Origin: Pantoea anthophila
Lineage (GTDB): Bacteria; Pseudomonadota; Gammaproteobacteria; Enterobacterales; Enterobacteriaceae
Reading direction: 5' to 3'
DNA length: 64,000 bases
NCBI RefSeq assembly: GCF_006494375.1
Contig: NZ_VHIZ01000050.1
Span: forward strand, 310,001 to 374,000
A program made the translations under genes and the position numbers. Of this stretch, positions 26,212 through 35,851 are shown piece by piece. The notes under the pieces were generated by a model, which saw nothing but the letters and a program-made list of their open reading frames with translations, was not told the origin of the DNA and made no database searches. Within the stretch, counting starts at the first letter, position 1. Every line of letters starts with the position of its first letter.

Positions 26212-27003
26212 TTATCGGGGTTTGCCCTCCGCCAGCATGGCGTGGACCAGTGCTTTCAGCGTTTTTTGCAACTGCGCGGCGCGCGCCTGCTGCCAGGCGT
26301 AAGGCGGGGTTTCATCCATGTAGTTCAGCTGCGCCAGCTCCAGCTGGACGGCCTGAGTCTGCTGCTGCGGCTGACCATAGGCGCGGGTAATGTAACCGCC
26401 TTTAAAACGTCCGTTGAGCACCCAGCTGTAGTCGTGCTGCGCGGCGCAGACTGCCTCCAGCGCCGCGCTCATCGCCGGGCTGCAGCTGGCACCGTCATTG
26501 GTGCCAAGGTTGATATCGGGCAGGCGGCCTTCAAACAGGCGGGGGATTTCACTGGCGATGGAGTGTGCATCAAACAGCAGTGCATAGCCGTGCTCTGCTT
26601 TAAGCCGCGCCAGCTCCTGCTGGATCTGCTGGTGGTAAGGCTGCCAGATCTGGTCGATGTAGCCCTGACGCTGAGCCGCATCGGGCGTTTTGCCTGGCAG
26701 GAAAGTCGGGGTGCCGTCGAACAGGGTTTCCGGGAACAGACCGGTGGTGGCGGTGGTGTAGAGTGGCTGATTATCGGGCGGACGATTCAGATCGACCACG
26801 AACCGCGAGTAACGCCCGATTAACACACTGGCTCCGAGGTCGCGCACGAAATCATAGAGCAGCGGGATGTGCCAGTCGGTGTCCGGTAATCCGCGCGCGG
26901 CGTCGCTCAGTCCGGCGTCCACCTCGGGCGTCAGTTCAGTGCCGGCATGGGGAATACTGACCAGCAGCGGCAGGCTGCCCCGGGTAAATATGAAGGGATT
27001 CAT
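26212..27003 (-). CDS. hutG: N-formylglutamate deformylase HutG
   Basis: Last enzyme of the five-step histidine route: N-formyl-L-glutamate plus water to glutamate and formate. The 263 residues match the family, with [15 protein letters not shown] (about 13-27) at the N-terminus, [12 protein letters not shown] (about 39-50) and [17 protein letters not shown] (about 140-156) as conserved zinc-site regions. ATG 27003 overlaps the hutI stop by four bases (27000-27003), with GGAG seven bases upstream inside hutI. The presence of HutF nearby confirms that this is the formylglutamate enzyme rather than a formiminoglutamase. Confidence 0.94.
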   Translation of the reverse strand: MNPFIFTRGSLPLLVSIPHAGTELTPEVDAGLSDAARGLPDTDWHIPLLYDFVRDLGASVLIGRYSRFVVDLNRPPDNQPLYTTATTGLFPETLFDGTPTFLPGKTPDAAQRQGYIDQIWQPYHQQIQQELARLKAEHGYALLFDAHSIASEIPRLFEGRLPDINLGTNDGASCSPAMSAALEAVCAAQHDYSWVLNGRFKGGYITRAYGQPQQQTQAVQLELAQLNYMDETPPYAWQQARAAQLQKTLKALVHAMLAEGKPR

Positions 27004-28217
27004 TGGGGTTCTCCACGATAGATAACGGTACAGGGCAGCTCACCGCCCAGCCAGTAAACCAGTTCCGCCGGACGGGCCAGCGGCCAGTGAACAAAGTTCG
27101 CCACTTTTCCCGCCTCCAGCGAGCCGTGGCTGTCAGCCAGCCCCAGCGCTTTTGCGCCCCACAGGGTCACGCCCGCCAGCGCCTCTTCCGGGGTCATGCC
27201 GAACAGGGTGCAGCCCATGTTGAGCATCAGACGCAGCGACAGCGCCGGTGAGGTGCCGGGATTGGCATCGCTGGCCAGCGCCATCGGCACCCCGTACTGC
27301 CGGAAGAGATCCACCGGGGGACGCCGGGTTTCCCGCAGCAGATAGAAAGCGCCCGGCAGCAGCACCGCCACGGTGCCGTGTGCCGCCATCGCTTTCGCAT
27401 CCTCCTCGGTGGCGTATTCAAGGTGGTCGGCAGAAAGGGCACCGTAACGGGCCGCCAGGGCCGCTCCCCCCTGCGCCGAAAGCTGCTCCGCGTGCAGCTT
27501 CACCGGCAGACCGAGCGCCACCGCCCGATCAAACACCCGCGCGACCTGCTGCGGTGAAAAGGCGAGATGTTCACAGAAGGCGTCTACCGCATCCGCCAGT
27601 CCCAGCGCCTGCACCTGCGGCAGCAGCCGTTCGCAGATGATGTCGACCCAGCCCTCCGGGTCATGCTTAAACTCCGGCGGAAAGGCGTGGGCGGCCAGGC
27701 AGGTGGCACGGACATCGGCGGCCACGCTCTGCCCCAGCTGGCGAATCGCCCGTAGCATCCGCAGTTCGCTCTCCTCATCCAGCCCGTAGCCGGACTTGAT
27801 CTCCACCGTGGTGACCCCCTCTGCCAGCAGGCGGTCGAGCCGCCAGCGCGCCGACGCCACCAGCGCCTCCTCCGTGGCGGCGCGGGTCGCCCGTACCGTC
27901 GAGAGGATGCCGCCGCCCTGTGCGGCAATGTCGGCATAGCTGACGCCATTCAGGCGCTGTTCAAATTCCTGACTGCGGTCACCGCCAAACACCAGATGGG
28001 TATGGCAGTCCACCAGTCCCGGCGTCACGATACCGCCCGGCAGATGATGATGCCGCGCGGCGACGAAGGCGGGCATCTCAGCCGCCGGGCCGACCCACAC
28101 CAGCTTACCCGCCCGCACCGCCATCGCCCCCTCAGGTATCAGGTGGTACTTTCCGTCCCGCATGGTGACCAGATCCGCCCCGGTCCAGACCGTCTCTACC
28201 TGCATCTCTTCCGCCAT
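27000..28217 (-). CDS. hutI: Imidazolonepropionase HutI
   Basis: Third enzyme of histidine breakdown; hydrolyses 4-imidazolone-5-propionate to N-formimino-L-glutamate. The 405 residues form an amidohydrolase TIM barrel with the metal motif [13 protein letters not shown] (about 70-82), [41 protein letters not shown] and [10 protein letters not shown], all diagnostic of HutI. ATG 28217 is used; an in-frame ATG four codons on is possible. It is the first gene of a hutI-hutG operon divergent from hutF, with one HutC operator in the shared 81-base promoter. Confidence 0.96.
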   Translation of the reverse strand: MAEEMQVETVWTGADLVTMRDGKYHLIPEGAMAVRAGKLVWVGPAAEMPAFVAARHHHLPGGIVTPGLVDCHTHLVFGGDRSQEFEQRLNGVSYADIAAQGGGILSTVRATRAATEEALVASARWRLDRLLAEGVTTVEIKSGYGLDEESELRMLRAIRQLGQSVAADVRATCLAAHAFPPEFKHDPEGWVDIICERLLPQVQALGLADAVDAFCEHLAFSPQQVARVFDRAVALGLPVKLHAEQLSAQGGAALAARYGALSADHLEYATEEDAKAMAAHGTVAVLLPGAFYLLRETRRPPVDLFRQYGVPMALASDANPGTSPALSLRLMLNMGCTLFGMTPEEALAGVTLWGAKALGLADSHGSLEAGKVANFVHWPLARPAELVYWLGGELPCTVIYRGEPQ

Positions 28218-28265
28218 CGCTGCCTCGTGCCTCCACCGTTTACACTGTCTCTTAAAGTATGTATA

Positions 28266-28275
28266 TGTATATACA
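28266..28275. promoter_or_regulatory. HutC operator between hutIG and hutFD
   Basis: TGTATATACA between the divergent hutI and hutF genes, 24 bases before the hutF ATG. The overlapping TATGTATATG just upstream extends the AT repeat. One site probably controls both directions. Confidence 0.78.
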
Positions 28276-28298
28276 ACTACATCCGACGAGGATCAACC

Positions 28299-29654
28299 AT
28301 GGCGACTTTTTTTGCCCCGCGCGCACTGCTGGCGGAGGGCTGGCAGCAGCAGGTACGTATCACGGTCAATCAGGCCGGTTTTATCGACGCTCTTACCCCG
28401 GAGAGCCACGCCGATCAGGCAGTGCTGCTCAACGGCGAGGTGATCCCGGCGATCGCTAATCTGCATTCGCACGCCTTTCAGCGCGCCATGGCCGGTCTGG
28501 CGGAAGTGGCGGGCGATCCGCAGGACAGCTTCTGGACGTGGCGTGACCGGATGTACCGCATGGTGCAGCGCCTGACGCCGCAGCAGGCGGGCGACATCGC
28601 CGCCCTGCTCTACATTCAGATGCTGAAAGGGGGTTACACCCAGGTCGCGGAGTTTCACTATCTGCATCACGATCCCAGCGGCGCGCCCTATGCGGATGAC
28701 GCCATGCTGCAGCAGCTGATCGACGCCGCCGAACTGGCCGGCATCGGCCAGACGCTGCTGCCGGTGCTCTACAGCTACAGCGGCTTTGGTAGCCAGCCTC
28801 CGGCTGCCGGGCAGAAACGCTTTATTCAGCAGACCGATCGTTATCTGCAACAGCAGGCGCGACTGGATGCGTGGCAGCAGCAGCGGCCTCTGCTGAACCG
28901 CGGCCTCTGTTTTCATTCGCTGCGGGCCGTCAGTGAAAGTCAGATGGAGACGGTGCTGGCGGAGAGCGATCCGACGCTGCCGGTGCATATCCATGTGGCG
29001 GAGCAGCAGAAAGAGGTGAATGACTCGCTGGCGTGGAGCGGCGAACGCCCGGTGAGCTGGCTGCTGAACCGTTTTGCCGTGGATGCGCGCTGGTGTCTGA
29101 TCCACGCCACCCATCTGGATGAGAGCGAGCTCGCGCGCCTTGCCCGCAGCGGTGCGGTTGCCGGTCTCTGCCCCACCACCGAAGCGAATCTCGGTGACGG
29201 CATTTTTCCGGCGGTGGAGTATATCGCGCAGGGGGGACGCTGGGGCATCGGCTCCGACAGCCATGTCTCGCTCAGCGCTCAGGAAGAGCTGCGCTGGCTG
29301 GAATATGCGCAGCGACTGCGCGATCAGCGCCGCAACCGCATTACCCTGCCCGGCCAGCCGTCGGTCGGCGATCTGCTGTGGCAGCAGGCGGCGGCGGGCG
29401 GAGCGCAGGCGTGCGGCATTCAGCAGGGAACGCTGGCGGTGGGGCAGCGCGCCGACTGGCTGGTGCTGCGCGATGAGGCGTGGCTCGGCAGCGTGGAATC
29501 TCAGGCGCTGCTGAACCGCTGGCTGTTTGCCGGTCAGCGCGATCAGATTCGGGACGTCTACGTGGCGGGTAAGGCGGTGATCGTCGATGGCGAGCATCCC
29601 CATCAGGCGGCGTGTGCCAGACGCTTCCGTCAGGCCATGGCGGCACTGCAATGA
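28299..29654 (+). CDS. hutF: Formimidoylglutamate deiminase HutF
   Basis: Fourth enzyme of the five-step route; deaminates N-formimino-L-glutamate to N-formylglutamate and ammonia. The 451 residues carry the amidohydrolase metal motif ANLHSHAFQRAMAGLAE (about 51-67), VAEFHYLHHD (about 116-125), HIHVAEQQKEV and IHATHLDESE, then WGIGSDSHVSLS, all family-typical. ATG 28299 has GAGGA six bases upstream; the frame is open far upstream but that part is antisense to hutI. The stop overlaps the ATG of hutD (ATGA, 29651-29654). Confidence 0.95.
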   Translation: MATFFAPRALLAEGWQQQVRITVNQAGFIDALTPESHADQAVLLNGEVIPAIANLHSHAFQRAMAGLAEVAGDPQDSFWTWRDRMYRMVQRLTPQQAGDIAALLYIQMLKGGYTQVAEFHYLHHDPSGAPYADDAMLQQLIDAAELAGIGQTLLPVLYSYSGFGSQPPAAGQKRFIQQTDRYLQQQARLDAWQQQRPLLNRGLCFHSLRAVSESQMETVLAESDPTLPVHIHVAEQQKEVNDSLAWSGERPVSWLLNRFAVDARWCLIHATHLDESELARLARSGAVAGLCPTTEANLGDGIFPAVEYIAQGGRWGIGSDSHVSLSAQEELRWLEYAQRLRDQRRNRITLPGQPSVGDLLWQQAAAGGAQACGIQQGTLAVGQRADWLVLRDEAWLGSVESQALLNRWLFAGQRDQIRDVYVAGKAVIVDGEHPHQAACARRFRQAMAALQ

Positions 29655-30193
29655 TCGCCCGCTTCTCTTACGCTGACCTGGCGGTCAGCCGCTGGCGCAA
29701 TGGCGGTGGCGAGACCCGCGAAATTGTCAGCTTTCCGCCCGGTGCGGAATCCTTTGGCTGGCGCGCCAGCATTGCCACCCTGGCGCAGGATGGCCCCTTC
29801 TCGGCCTTTCCGGGCATCGATCGGATCATCACCCTGCTGCAGGGCGACCCGGTCCTGCTTACCGCGCCGGGCACAGCGCATCGGTTAATGCCGCAGCAGC
29901 CCTGGTCATTTGCCGGCGAACTGGCCCTGACCGCGCAGTTGCAGGGCAGCATCAGTGAAGACTTTAACATTATGACGCGGCGGGAGCAGTGGCAGGCCAC
30001 GGTTGAGGTGGTTACCGCCCCCGTCAGCAGCCTGCACGGGGTTGCCTGGGTGCTGGCAGGCGCGTGGCGGAGCGACGACGGGAAACAGCTGACCGCCCGA
30101 CAGGGCGCATGGTGGGTCGATGAGGCGTGCAGTTTCATGCCCGACAGCCGGGACGCCCGGCTGCTGTTTACCCGGCTTAGCCGTGTCCCCTGA
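29651..30193 (+). CDS. hutD: HutD family protein
   Basis: Cupin-like protein found only in hut clusters; proposed to limit hut induction, with no known enzyme activity. The 180 residues have the family features WRNGGGETREI (about 15-25), FGWRASIATLAQDGPFSAFPGIDR (about 35-58) and FAGELALTAQL. ATG 29651 lies inside the hutF stop and gives a normal length. Its last 17 bases overlap the 3' end of the convergent hutC. Confidence 0.92.
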   Translation: MIARFSYADLAVSRWRNGGGETREIVSFPPGAESFGWRASIATLAQDGPFSAFPGIDRIITLLQGDPVLLTAPGTAHRLMPQQPWSFAGELALTAQLQGSISEDFNIMTRREQWQATVEVVTAPVSSLHGVAWVLAGAWRSDDGKQLTARQGAWWVDEACSFMPDSRDARLLFTRLSRVP

Positions 30194-30932
30194 AGCGGCC
30201 CAGCAGTTTGTAACGTGAGCCGGGATAGAGCAGCCGCGCGTAGGTCACGATTTTGTTGTCGCTCCAGGTCTGACGGCGGATCAGCAGGCAGGGTTCGTGC
30301 TCATCCAGCGACAGATGTTTGCGCTGACGCACATCGGGCAACACCGCCTCGACAATGTGCTCGCCCGCCGTCAGCGGCGCAACCCGCATCAGATAGGTAT
30401 ACGGGGTCATCTGCTGATAATCCTGCGCCAGATAATCGGGGGCGACCAGCGGATTGACCAGCCTGTCCTCCAGCTGTACCGGCAGATCGTTTTCGTAGTG
30501 CACAATCAGCGAATGATAGAGCGTCTGCCCGGTGGTCAGTCCCAGCACCGCCGCCTGTTCAGGATCGGCTTTGTTCTGGCCGATAGCGAGAATTTTACAG
30601 CTGTGCTGATGACCGCGCTGGGCGATCTCATCGGCGATGTTATGCACCTCCAGCATGGCGGTGTAGCCTTTCATCTCGGCCACGAAGGTGCCGACGCCCT
30701 GCATCCGGACCAGAAAGCCTTCGCTGGTCAGTTCACGCAGCGCCCGGTTGATGGTCATGCGGCTGACGCCCAGCTCATTAACCAGTTCACTTTCTGACGG
30801 CACACGCTGATTCGCTTTCCACATTCCTTCGCGGATCTGGCTGATGATCGCCTGCTTCACCCGCTGATAAATCGGGGCGGGCTCATCGCTCATCGCCGCC
30901 GCCAGTTGTGCCAGTGCCGTATGCTCGACCAT
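30177..30932 (-). CDS. hutC: Histidine utilization repressor HutC
   Basis: GntR-family, HutC-subfamily repressor that releases DNA when urocanate binds. The 251 residues have an N-terminal winged helix (IYQRVKQAIISQIREGMWKANQRVPSESELVNELGVSRMTINRALRELTSEGFLVRMQGVGTFV, about 21-84) and a C-terminal UTRA ligand domain (from about 108, with RQTWSDNKIVTYARLLYPGSRY). One TGTATATACA palindrome lies 53 bases upstream of its ATG, so it probably represses itself as well as the hut operons. The 3' end overlaps hutD. Confidence 0.95.
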   Translation of the reverse strand: MVEHTALAQLAAAMSDEPAPIYQRVKQAIISQIREGMWKANQRVPSESELVNELGVSRMTINRALRELTSEGFLVRMQGVGTFVAEMKGYTAMLEVHNIADEIAQRGHQHSCKILAIGQNKADPEQAAVLGLTTGQTLYHSLIVHYENDLPVQLEDRLVNPLVAPDYLAQDYQQMTPYTYLMRVAPLTAGEHIVEAVLPDVRQRKHLSLDEHEPCLLIRRQTWSDNKIVTYARLLYPGSRYKLLGRFRGHG

Positions 30933-30984
30933 TTGCTGTTCCTTTTCCTGATAGTGCCTTCAGTTTACTGTCTCACCGCGTGAA

Positions 30985-30994
30985 TGTATATACA
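30985..30994. promoter_or_regulatory. HutC operator in the hutC promoter
   Basis: TGTATATACA, identical to the sites before hutF and the transporter operon; placed for autorepression. Confidence 0.75.
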
Positions 30995-31110
30995 TCCAGT
31001 CCGGCGCGCTGTGCCCCGCTGGTGCAGCGCCCGCTTCCTGATGGTGCAGCCTCCGCCTTCGTTTCCTCACCCACCCGCAGCAGGCAGGCATTCCATTTTT
31101 GTGATCGGCC

Positions 31111-31126
31111 TGGCACGCCCCTTGCA
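31111..31126 (+). promoter_or_regulatory. Sigma54 promoter of hutHU
   Basis: TGGCACGCCCCTTGCA matches the -24/-12 consensus TGGCACRNNNNTTGCW at every fixed position. Expected transcription start is near 31138, inside the HutC operator. Confidence 0.85.
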
Positions 31127-31127
31127 G

Positions 31128-31141
31128 CTTGTATAGACAAG
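31128..31141. promoter_or_regulatory. HutC operator 1 of hutHU
   Basis: CTTGT-ATAG-ACAAG, a perfect dyad one base after the sigma54 -12 element, so repressor binding would block initiation. Confidence 0.8.
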
Positions 31142-31215
31142 AATAGACACTTATGCTTCACTCGCATTATCCCGCTGGTTCAGGGCAGGAAAAACCGCTC
31201 AGCCGTGCCAGCACA

Positions 31216-31229
31216 CTTGTATAGACAGG
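31216..31229. promoter_or_regulatory. HutC operator 2 of hutHU
   Basis: CTTGTATAGACAGG, one base different from operator 1, lying over the ribosome-binding site of hutH (ACAGGAG before ATG 31238). Confidence 0.72.
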
Positions 31230-31237
31230 AGTAGACT

Positions 31238-32788
31238 ATGTCAGGTTCGTCTCAGGCATTGCGCCTGGTGCCAGGCGAGGTAGACCTCGCCACCTTACGC
31301 GCCATCTATCAGGGTCACGTAACGCTGAGCCTCGATGACAGCGCGCGTCAGGCGATTGCAACGGCGCAGCAGACCGTGGAGGCGATCGTCGCCTCCGGCA
31401 ACGTGGTGTATGGCATTAACACCGGCTTTGGCAAGCTGGCGCAGACGCAAATTCCGGCCAGCCGTCTGGCCGATCTGCAACGCAATCTGGTGCTGTCTCA
31501 CAGCGTCGGGCTGGGGGATCTGCTGCCCGACAATGTCACCCGTCTGGTGGTCGCCACCAAAATCGTCAGCCTGGCCCGCGGTCACTCCGGCGTGCGGATC
31601 GAACTGGTGGAGGCGCTGCTGGCGCTGTTCAATGCCGGTGTTATGCCCTGCATTCCGGAAAAAGGATCGGTCGGGGCCTCTGGCGATCTCGCGCCGCTGG
31701 CGCACATGTCGCTGATGCTGCTGGGCGAAGGCCAGGTACGGGTCGATGGCGCGCGGATCCCGGCAACAGAGGCACTGGCAAGCGTGGGCCTGTCGCCCTT
31801 TGTGCTCGGGCCGAAAGAGGGGCTGGCGCTGCTCAATGGCACCCAGGTTTCGACCGCGCTGGCGCTGCGCGGCCTGTTTGAAGGGGAGAATCTGTTTGCC
31901 GCCGGGCTGATGGCTGGCGCGCTGTCGCTGGAGGCGATTAAAGGCTCCCTGAAACCGTTCGACGCCCGTATTCATCAGGCGCGGGGCCAGCAGGGCCAGA
32001 TTGCGGTCGCGGCCGCCGTCAGCAGCCTGATCGAAGGGAGTGAAATTTTGCAGTCCCACACCCACTGTGGCCGCGTGCAGGACCCCTACTCCATCCGCTG
32101 CGTGCCGCAGGTGATGGGTGCCTGCCTGGACAATATCCGCCACGCGGCGCGGATTCTGGAAATCGAAGCGAACGCCGCCTCGGACAATCCGCTGGTGTTC
32201 AGCGACAGCGGTGAGGTGATCTCCGGCGGCAACTTCCATGCCGAGCCGGTGGCCTTTGCCGCTGACATCCTGGCGCTGGCGATTGCCGAAGTGGGCGCCA
32301 TCTCTGAACGGCGGCTGGCGCTGCTGCTGGACAGCGGCTTATCCGGTCTGCCGCCCTTCCTGGTGCGTGACGGCGGCGTGAACTCCGGCTTCATGATCGC
32401 CCAGGTCACCGCCGCTGCGCTGGCCTCTGAGAACAAGTCGCTGGCCCATCCGGGCAGCGTCGACAGCCTCCCCACCTCTGCAAACCAGGAAGATCACGTC
32501 TCCATGGCGACCTACGCTGCGCGTCGTCTCGGCAGCATGTGCTTTAACAGCGCCGCCGTGGTGGGCATCGAGGCGATGGCTGCCGCGCAGGGTATTGAGT
32601 TTAACCGGCCGCTGAAAAGTTCTGCGCTGATTGAGCAGGCGTTAGATGAGATCCGTCAGCAGGTGGCCTTCCTGGAGGAAGATCGCCTGCTGGCACCCGA
32701 TATCGACGCCATGCGTCAGTGGGCGAGTCGCGCTGACTGGCCTCAGGCATTGACCGCGCTGCTGCCGAGCATGCGCTCCACTTCTTGA
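31238..32788 (+). CDS. hutH: Histidine ammonia-lyase HutH
   Basis: First enzyme of histidine breakdown: histidine to urocanate and ammonia. The 516 residues have the intact MIO loop [14 protein letters not shown] with Ala147-Ser148-Gly149, plus YGINTG (58-63), LSHS (about 86-89), LNGT, the catalytic QDPYSIR, NFHAEP and NQEDH. AGGAG lies six bases upstream of ATG 31238. It heads the hutHU operon under sigma54 and HutC control. It is the functional counterpart of the altered paralogue at 21269-22786. Confidence 0.97.
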   Translation: MSGSSQALRLVPGEVDLATLRAIYQGHVTLSLDDSARQAIATAQQTVEAIVASGNVVYGINTGFGKLAQTQIPASRLADLQRNLVLSHSVGLGDLLPDNVTRLVVATKIVSLARGHSGVRIELVEALLALFNAGVMPCIPEKGSVGASGDLAPLAHMSLMLLGEGQVRVDGARIPATEALASVGLSPFVLGPKEGLALLNGTQVSTALALRGLFEGENLFAAGLMAGALSLEAIKGSLKPFDARIHQARGQQGQIAVAAAVSSLIEGSEILQSHTHCGRVQDPYSIRCVPQVMGACLDNIRHAARILEIEANAASDNPLVFSDSGEVISGGNFHAEPVAFAADILALAIAEVGAISERRLALLLDSGLSGLPPFLVRDGGVNSGFMIAQVTAAALASENKSLAHPGSVDSLPTSANQEDHVSMATYAARRLGSMCFNSAAVVGIEAMAAAQGIEFNRPLKSSALIEQALDEIRQQVAFLEEDRLLAPDIDAMRQWASRADWPQALTALLPSMRSTS

Positions 32789-32803
32789 ATTAAGGAATCT
32801 GTA

Positions 32804-34489
32804 ATGAGCGAAACTCTTTCTCAGGCTGTGGCACGTGAGATTCGTGCGCCACACGGCACTACGCTGCACTGCGCTAACTGGCTGATTGAAGCGGCTTACC
32901 GCATGATCCAGAACAACCTTGACCCCGATGTGGCCGAGCGGCCGGAGGATCTGGTGGTTTACGGCGGCATCGGGAAGGCGGCACGCAACTGGGAATGCTT
33001 CGAGCAGATCCTGCGTTCCCTGCAGCTTCTGCAGCCGGACGAAACCCTGCTGATCCAGAGCGGCAAGCCGGTCGGTGTCTTCCGCACCCATGCCGACGCG
33101 CCGCGCGTGCTGCTGGCGAACTCCAACCTGGTGCCGCACTGGGCAAACTGGGATCACTTCCATGAGCTGGATAAAGCGGGCCTGATGATGTACGGCCAGA
33201 TGACGGCAGGCTCCTGGATCTATATCGGTGCGCAGGGCATCGTGCAGGGCACCTACGAAACCTTTGTCGAAGCGGGACGTCAGCATTACAACAACGACCT
33301 GAGCGGACGCTGGATCCTCACCGCCGGACTGGGCGGCATGGGCGGCGCGCAGCCGCTGGCCGGGGTGCTGGCCGGCGCCTGTGTGCTGGCGATTGAGTGC
33401 CAGGAGTCGCGCATCGATTTCCGTCTGCGCACCCGCTACGTCGACTACAAAGCCACCACCCTGGATGAGGCGCTGGCGTTGATCAGCGACGCCACCGCCG
33501 CGAAAAAAGCGATTTCTGTCGGTCTGCTGGGCAATGCCGCTGAGATTCTGCCGGAGCTGGTGAAACGCGCCAGGGCGGGCGGGCCGAAGCCGGATATCGT
33601 GACCGATCAGACCTCGGCGCACGACCCGATCAATGGCTACCTGCCGATTGGCTGGGATCTGGCGCGCTGGGAGCGGGAGCGTGTTTCCCAGCCGAAAGCG
33701 GTAGAGAAAGCGGCGCGCGCCTCAATGGCGGTCCACGTCCAGGCGATGCTCGACTTCTGTCATATGGGCATTCCGACCGTGGATTACGGCAACAATATCC
33801 GCCAGGTGGCGCTGGATGAGGGTGTCAGCAACGCCTTCGATTTCCCCGGCTTTGTGCCCGCCTATATCCGTCCGCTGTTCTGTGAAGGCAAAGGCCCCTT
33901 CCGCTGGGTGGCGCTGTCAGGCGACCCGGAAGATATCTATAAGACCGACGCCCGACTCAAAGAGCTGTTCCCGCATCACAAAACGCTGCATCGCTGGCTC
34001 GATATGGCGCAGGAGCGCATCGCCTTCCAGGGATTGCCTGCCCGTATCTGCTGGCTGGGGCTGGGTGAACGGCATCTGGCCGGTCTGGCGTTCAACGAAA
34101 TGGTGCGCAACGGCGAGCTGAAAGCGCCGGTGGTGATTGGCCGCGACCATCTCGACTGTGGCTCAGTCGCCTCACCGAACCGCGAAACCGAGGCGATGAA
34201 AGATGGCTCTGATGCGGTTTCTGACTGGCCGCTACTGAACGCGCTGCTGAACACCGCAGGCGGCGCGACCTGGGTCAGCCTGCATCATGGCGGCGGCGTG
34301 GGTATGGGCTTCTCTCAGCACTCGGGTGTGGTGATTGTCTGTGACGGCAGCAAAGAGGCGGATGCGCGTCTGGGTCGGGTGTTATGGAACGATCCGGCGA
34401 CCGGGGTGATGCGTCATGCCGACGCCGGGTATGAGCTGGCGCAGCAGTGCGCCGCAAAGCACGACCTGAACCTGCCCATGCAGAAGTAA
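32804..34489 (+). CDS. hutU: Urocanate hydratase HutU
   Basis: Second enzyme: converts urocanate to 4-imidazolone-5-propionate with tightly bound NAD acting as an electrophile. The 561 residues match the family. Conserved features include [16 protein letters not shown] (about 49-64), [15 protein letters not shown] (about 176-190), [19 protein letters not shown] containing the conserved Cys, [16 protein letters not shown] and [15 protein letters not shown] near the C-terminus. It begins 16 bases after hutH and ends the operon before a strong terminator. Confidence 0.97.
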   Translation: MSETLSQAVAREIRAPHGTTLHCANWLIEAAYRMIQNNLDPDVAERPEDLVVYGGIGKAARNWECFEQILRSLQLLQPDETLLIQSGKPVGVFRTHADAPRVLLANSNLVPHWANWDHFHELDKAGLMMYGQMTAGSWIYIGAQGIVQGTYETFVEAGRQHYNNDLSGRWILTAGLGGMGGAQPLAGVLAGACVLAIECQESRIDFRLRTRYVDYKATTLDEALALISDATAAKKAISVGLLGNAAEILPELVKRARAGGPKPDIVTDQTSAHDPINGYLPIGWDLARWERERVSQPKAVEKAARASMAVHVQAMLDFCHMGIPTVDYGNNIRQVALDEGVSNAFDFPGFVPAYIRPLFCEGKGPFRWVALSGDPEDIYKTDARLKELFPHHKTLHRWLDMAQERIAFQGLPARICWLGLGERHLAGLAFNEMVRNGELKAPVVIGRDHLDCGSVASPNRETEAMKDGSDAVSDWPLLNALLNTAGGATWVSLHHGGGVGMGFSQHSGVVIVCDGSKEADARLGRVLWNDPATGVMRHADAGYELAQQCAAKHDLNLPMQK

Positions 34490-34497
34490 CATCCTGA

Positions 34498-34527
34498 CCG
34501 GGGCAGGCCGCAGCCTGCCCCGGCTTT
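34498..34527 (+). terminator. Terminator of hutHU
   Basis: CCGGGGCAGGC, loop CGCA, GCCTGCCCCGG, then CTTTC: an 11-bp stem eight bases after the hutU stop codon. The T tract is short. Confidence 0.7.
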
Positions 34528-34692
34528 CAACCTCACGCTTCGCCCCTGGCGGCAGGCCGCTGACATCACTTCCTTATTACTTATTCCATTTTGATTTAGC
34601 CTATAGCCCGATTTAAGCCTGACGGCGATAGACGCCGCGCCAGACGACCTCTAAAGTGAAATCTTCTCATTCTGTATGGAGCGCGACTCTGC

Positions 34693-35850
34693 ATGACCCT
34701 TTCCCCTGCCCTGCTTGAAGATGCCCTGCGCTGGCGCCGTGAGTTTCATCGCCACCCCGAATTAGGTTACCAGGAACAGCAAACCAGCCAGTTTATCGCG
34801 GAGGAGTTAGCCCGGGCGGGATTGCAGGTGTTTCGTGGCCTGGCGGGCACCGGGGTCATCGGCACGCTGGAGAATGGTCCTGGCCCGGTCATTGGCCTGC
34901 GGGCGGACATGGATGCACTGCCGATCACGGAGAAAGGGGAAGCGGCGTGGCGCTCTGCCACACCGGGCGTGATGCACGCCTGCGGCCACGATGGTCACAG
35001 CGCCACGCTGCTGGCCGCTGCCCGCCAGCTGGCTGCGACGCGCCAGTTCAGCGGCACCGTGCATTTCATCTTTCAGCCTGCCGAGGAGAACCTCGGTGGC
35101 GCACGCAGAATGGTGAAAGAGGGGCTGTTCCAGCGCTTCCCGATGGATGCCATCTACGCGATGCATAACTGGCCGGGGCTGCCGCTGGGGTCACTGGCGG
35201 TGAATCCCGGTGCCATGATGGCGTCGCTGGACTCGTTTGAAATCACCCTGCACGGCAAAAGCTGCCACGCGGCGATGCCGGAAAGCGGAGCCGATCCGAT
35301 GGTAGTCGCCGCCGAGCTGATTCTGGCGCTGCAGACGATCCCGTCGCGTCGCCTGTCACCGCTCGCCTCGGCGGTGGTGAGCGTGACCCAGATCCACGGC
35401 GGCGAGGCGATTAACGTTATCCCCGAGCAGATTGTGCTGCGCGGCACGGTGCGCTGTCTGCAGACCAGCGTGCGCGATAAGGTGCGCGGACTGATTGATG
35501 AGTTTGTGGCGACTCTGCCGCGTCCGTTTGGCGTCAGCGGTGAAGTGCACTGGTTGCCGGGCTATCCGGTGACCGCTAACCATGCGCTGCCCGCTGAGCA
35601 GGTGCACAAGGTGGCGCTGGCGACGCTGGGTGCCGGACAGGTTCACTGGCAGGTGAATCCGTCGATGGCGTCGGAAGATTTTGCCTGCATGCTGGAAGCC
35701 TGCCCTGGCGCTTACTTCTGGCTGGGCGCAGATGGAGAAACCCCCTCTGCGCCGCTGCACAACGCCCGCTATGATTTCAACGACGCGCTGCTGCCGATTG
35801 GCATCCGTTTCTGGCAGGATCTGGTGGAACAGGCCCTGCCGCAATCCTGA
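34693..35850 (+). CDS. M20-family amidohydrolase (hippurate / IAA-amino acid hydrolase type)
   Basis: Dimetal peptidase-like amidase that hydrolyses N-acyl or N-aromatic amino acids. The 385 residues have the M20D signature RREFHRHPELGYQE (about 15-28), GLRADMDALPI (about 66-76), the metal cluster HACGHDGHSA (about 96-105), QPAEENLGGA (about 132-141), the dimerisation lid KSCHAAMPESGADP and the last ligand region SEDFACML. Relatives cleave auxin conjugates, hippurate or acetylated amino acids; which applies here cannot be told. It is monocistronic, downstream of hutHU but separated by a terminator and 200 bases. Confidence 0.9.
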   Translation: MTLSPALLEDALRWRREFHRHPELGYQEQQTSQFIAEELARAGLQVFRGLAGTGVIGTLENGPGPVIGLRADMDALPITEKGEAAWRSATPGVMHACGHDGHSATLLAAARQLAATRQFSGTVHFIFQPAEENLGGARRMVKEGLFQRFPMDAIYAMHNWPGLPLGSLAVNPGAMMASLDSFEITLHGKSCHAAMPESGADPMVVAAELILALQTIPSRRLSPLASAVVSVTQIHGGEAINVIPEQIVLRGTVRCLQTSVRDKVRGLIDEFVATLPRPFGVSGEVHWLPGYPVTANHALPAEQVHKVALATLGAGQVHWQVNPSMASEDFACMLEACPGAYFWLGADGETPSAPLHNARYDFNDALLPIGIRFWQDLVEQALPQS

Positions 35851-35851
35851 G

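Larger units (their letters stand above)
30933..31237. other. Divergent control region between hutC and hutHU
   Basis: 305 bases containing three HutC-type operators, an exact sigma54 consensus and possible activator half sites TGGTGCA at about 31019 and 31042, spaced near two helical turns. No gene lies within. Confidence 0.6.

Noticed and set aside
28293-29651. 452-codon minus-strand frame opposite hutF
   Set aside because: Long only because of high GC third positions in hutF; no family resemblance.
32642-33622. 326-codon minus-strand frame opposite hutH/hutU
   Set aside because: Antisense shadow across two well-supported genes.
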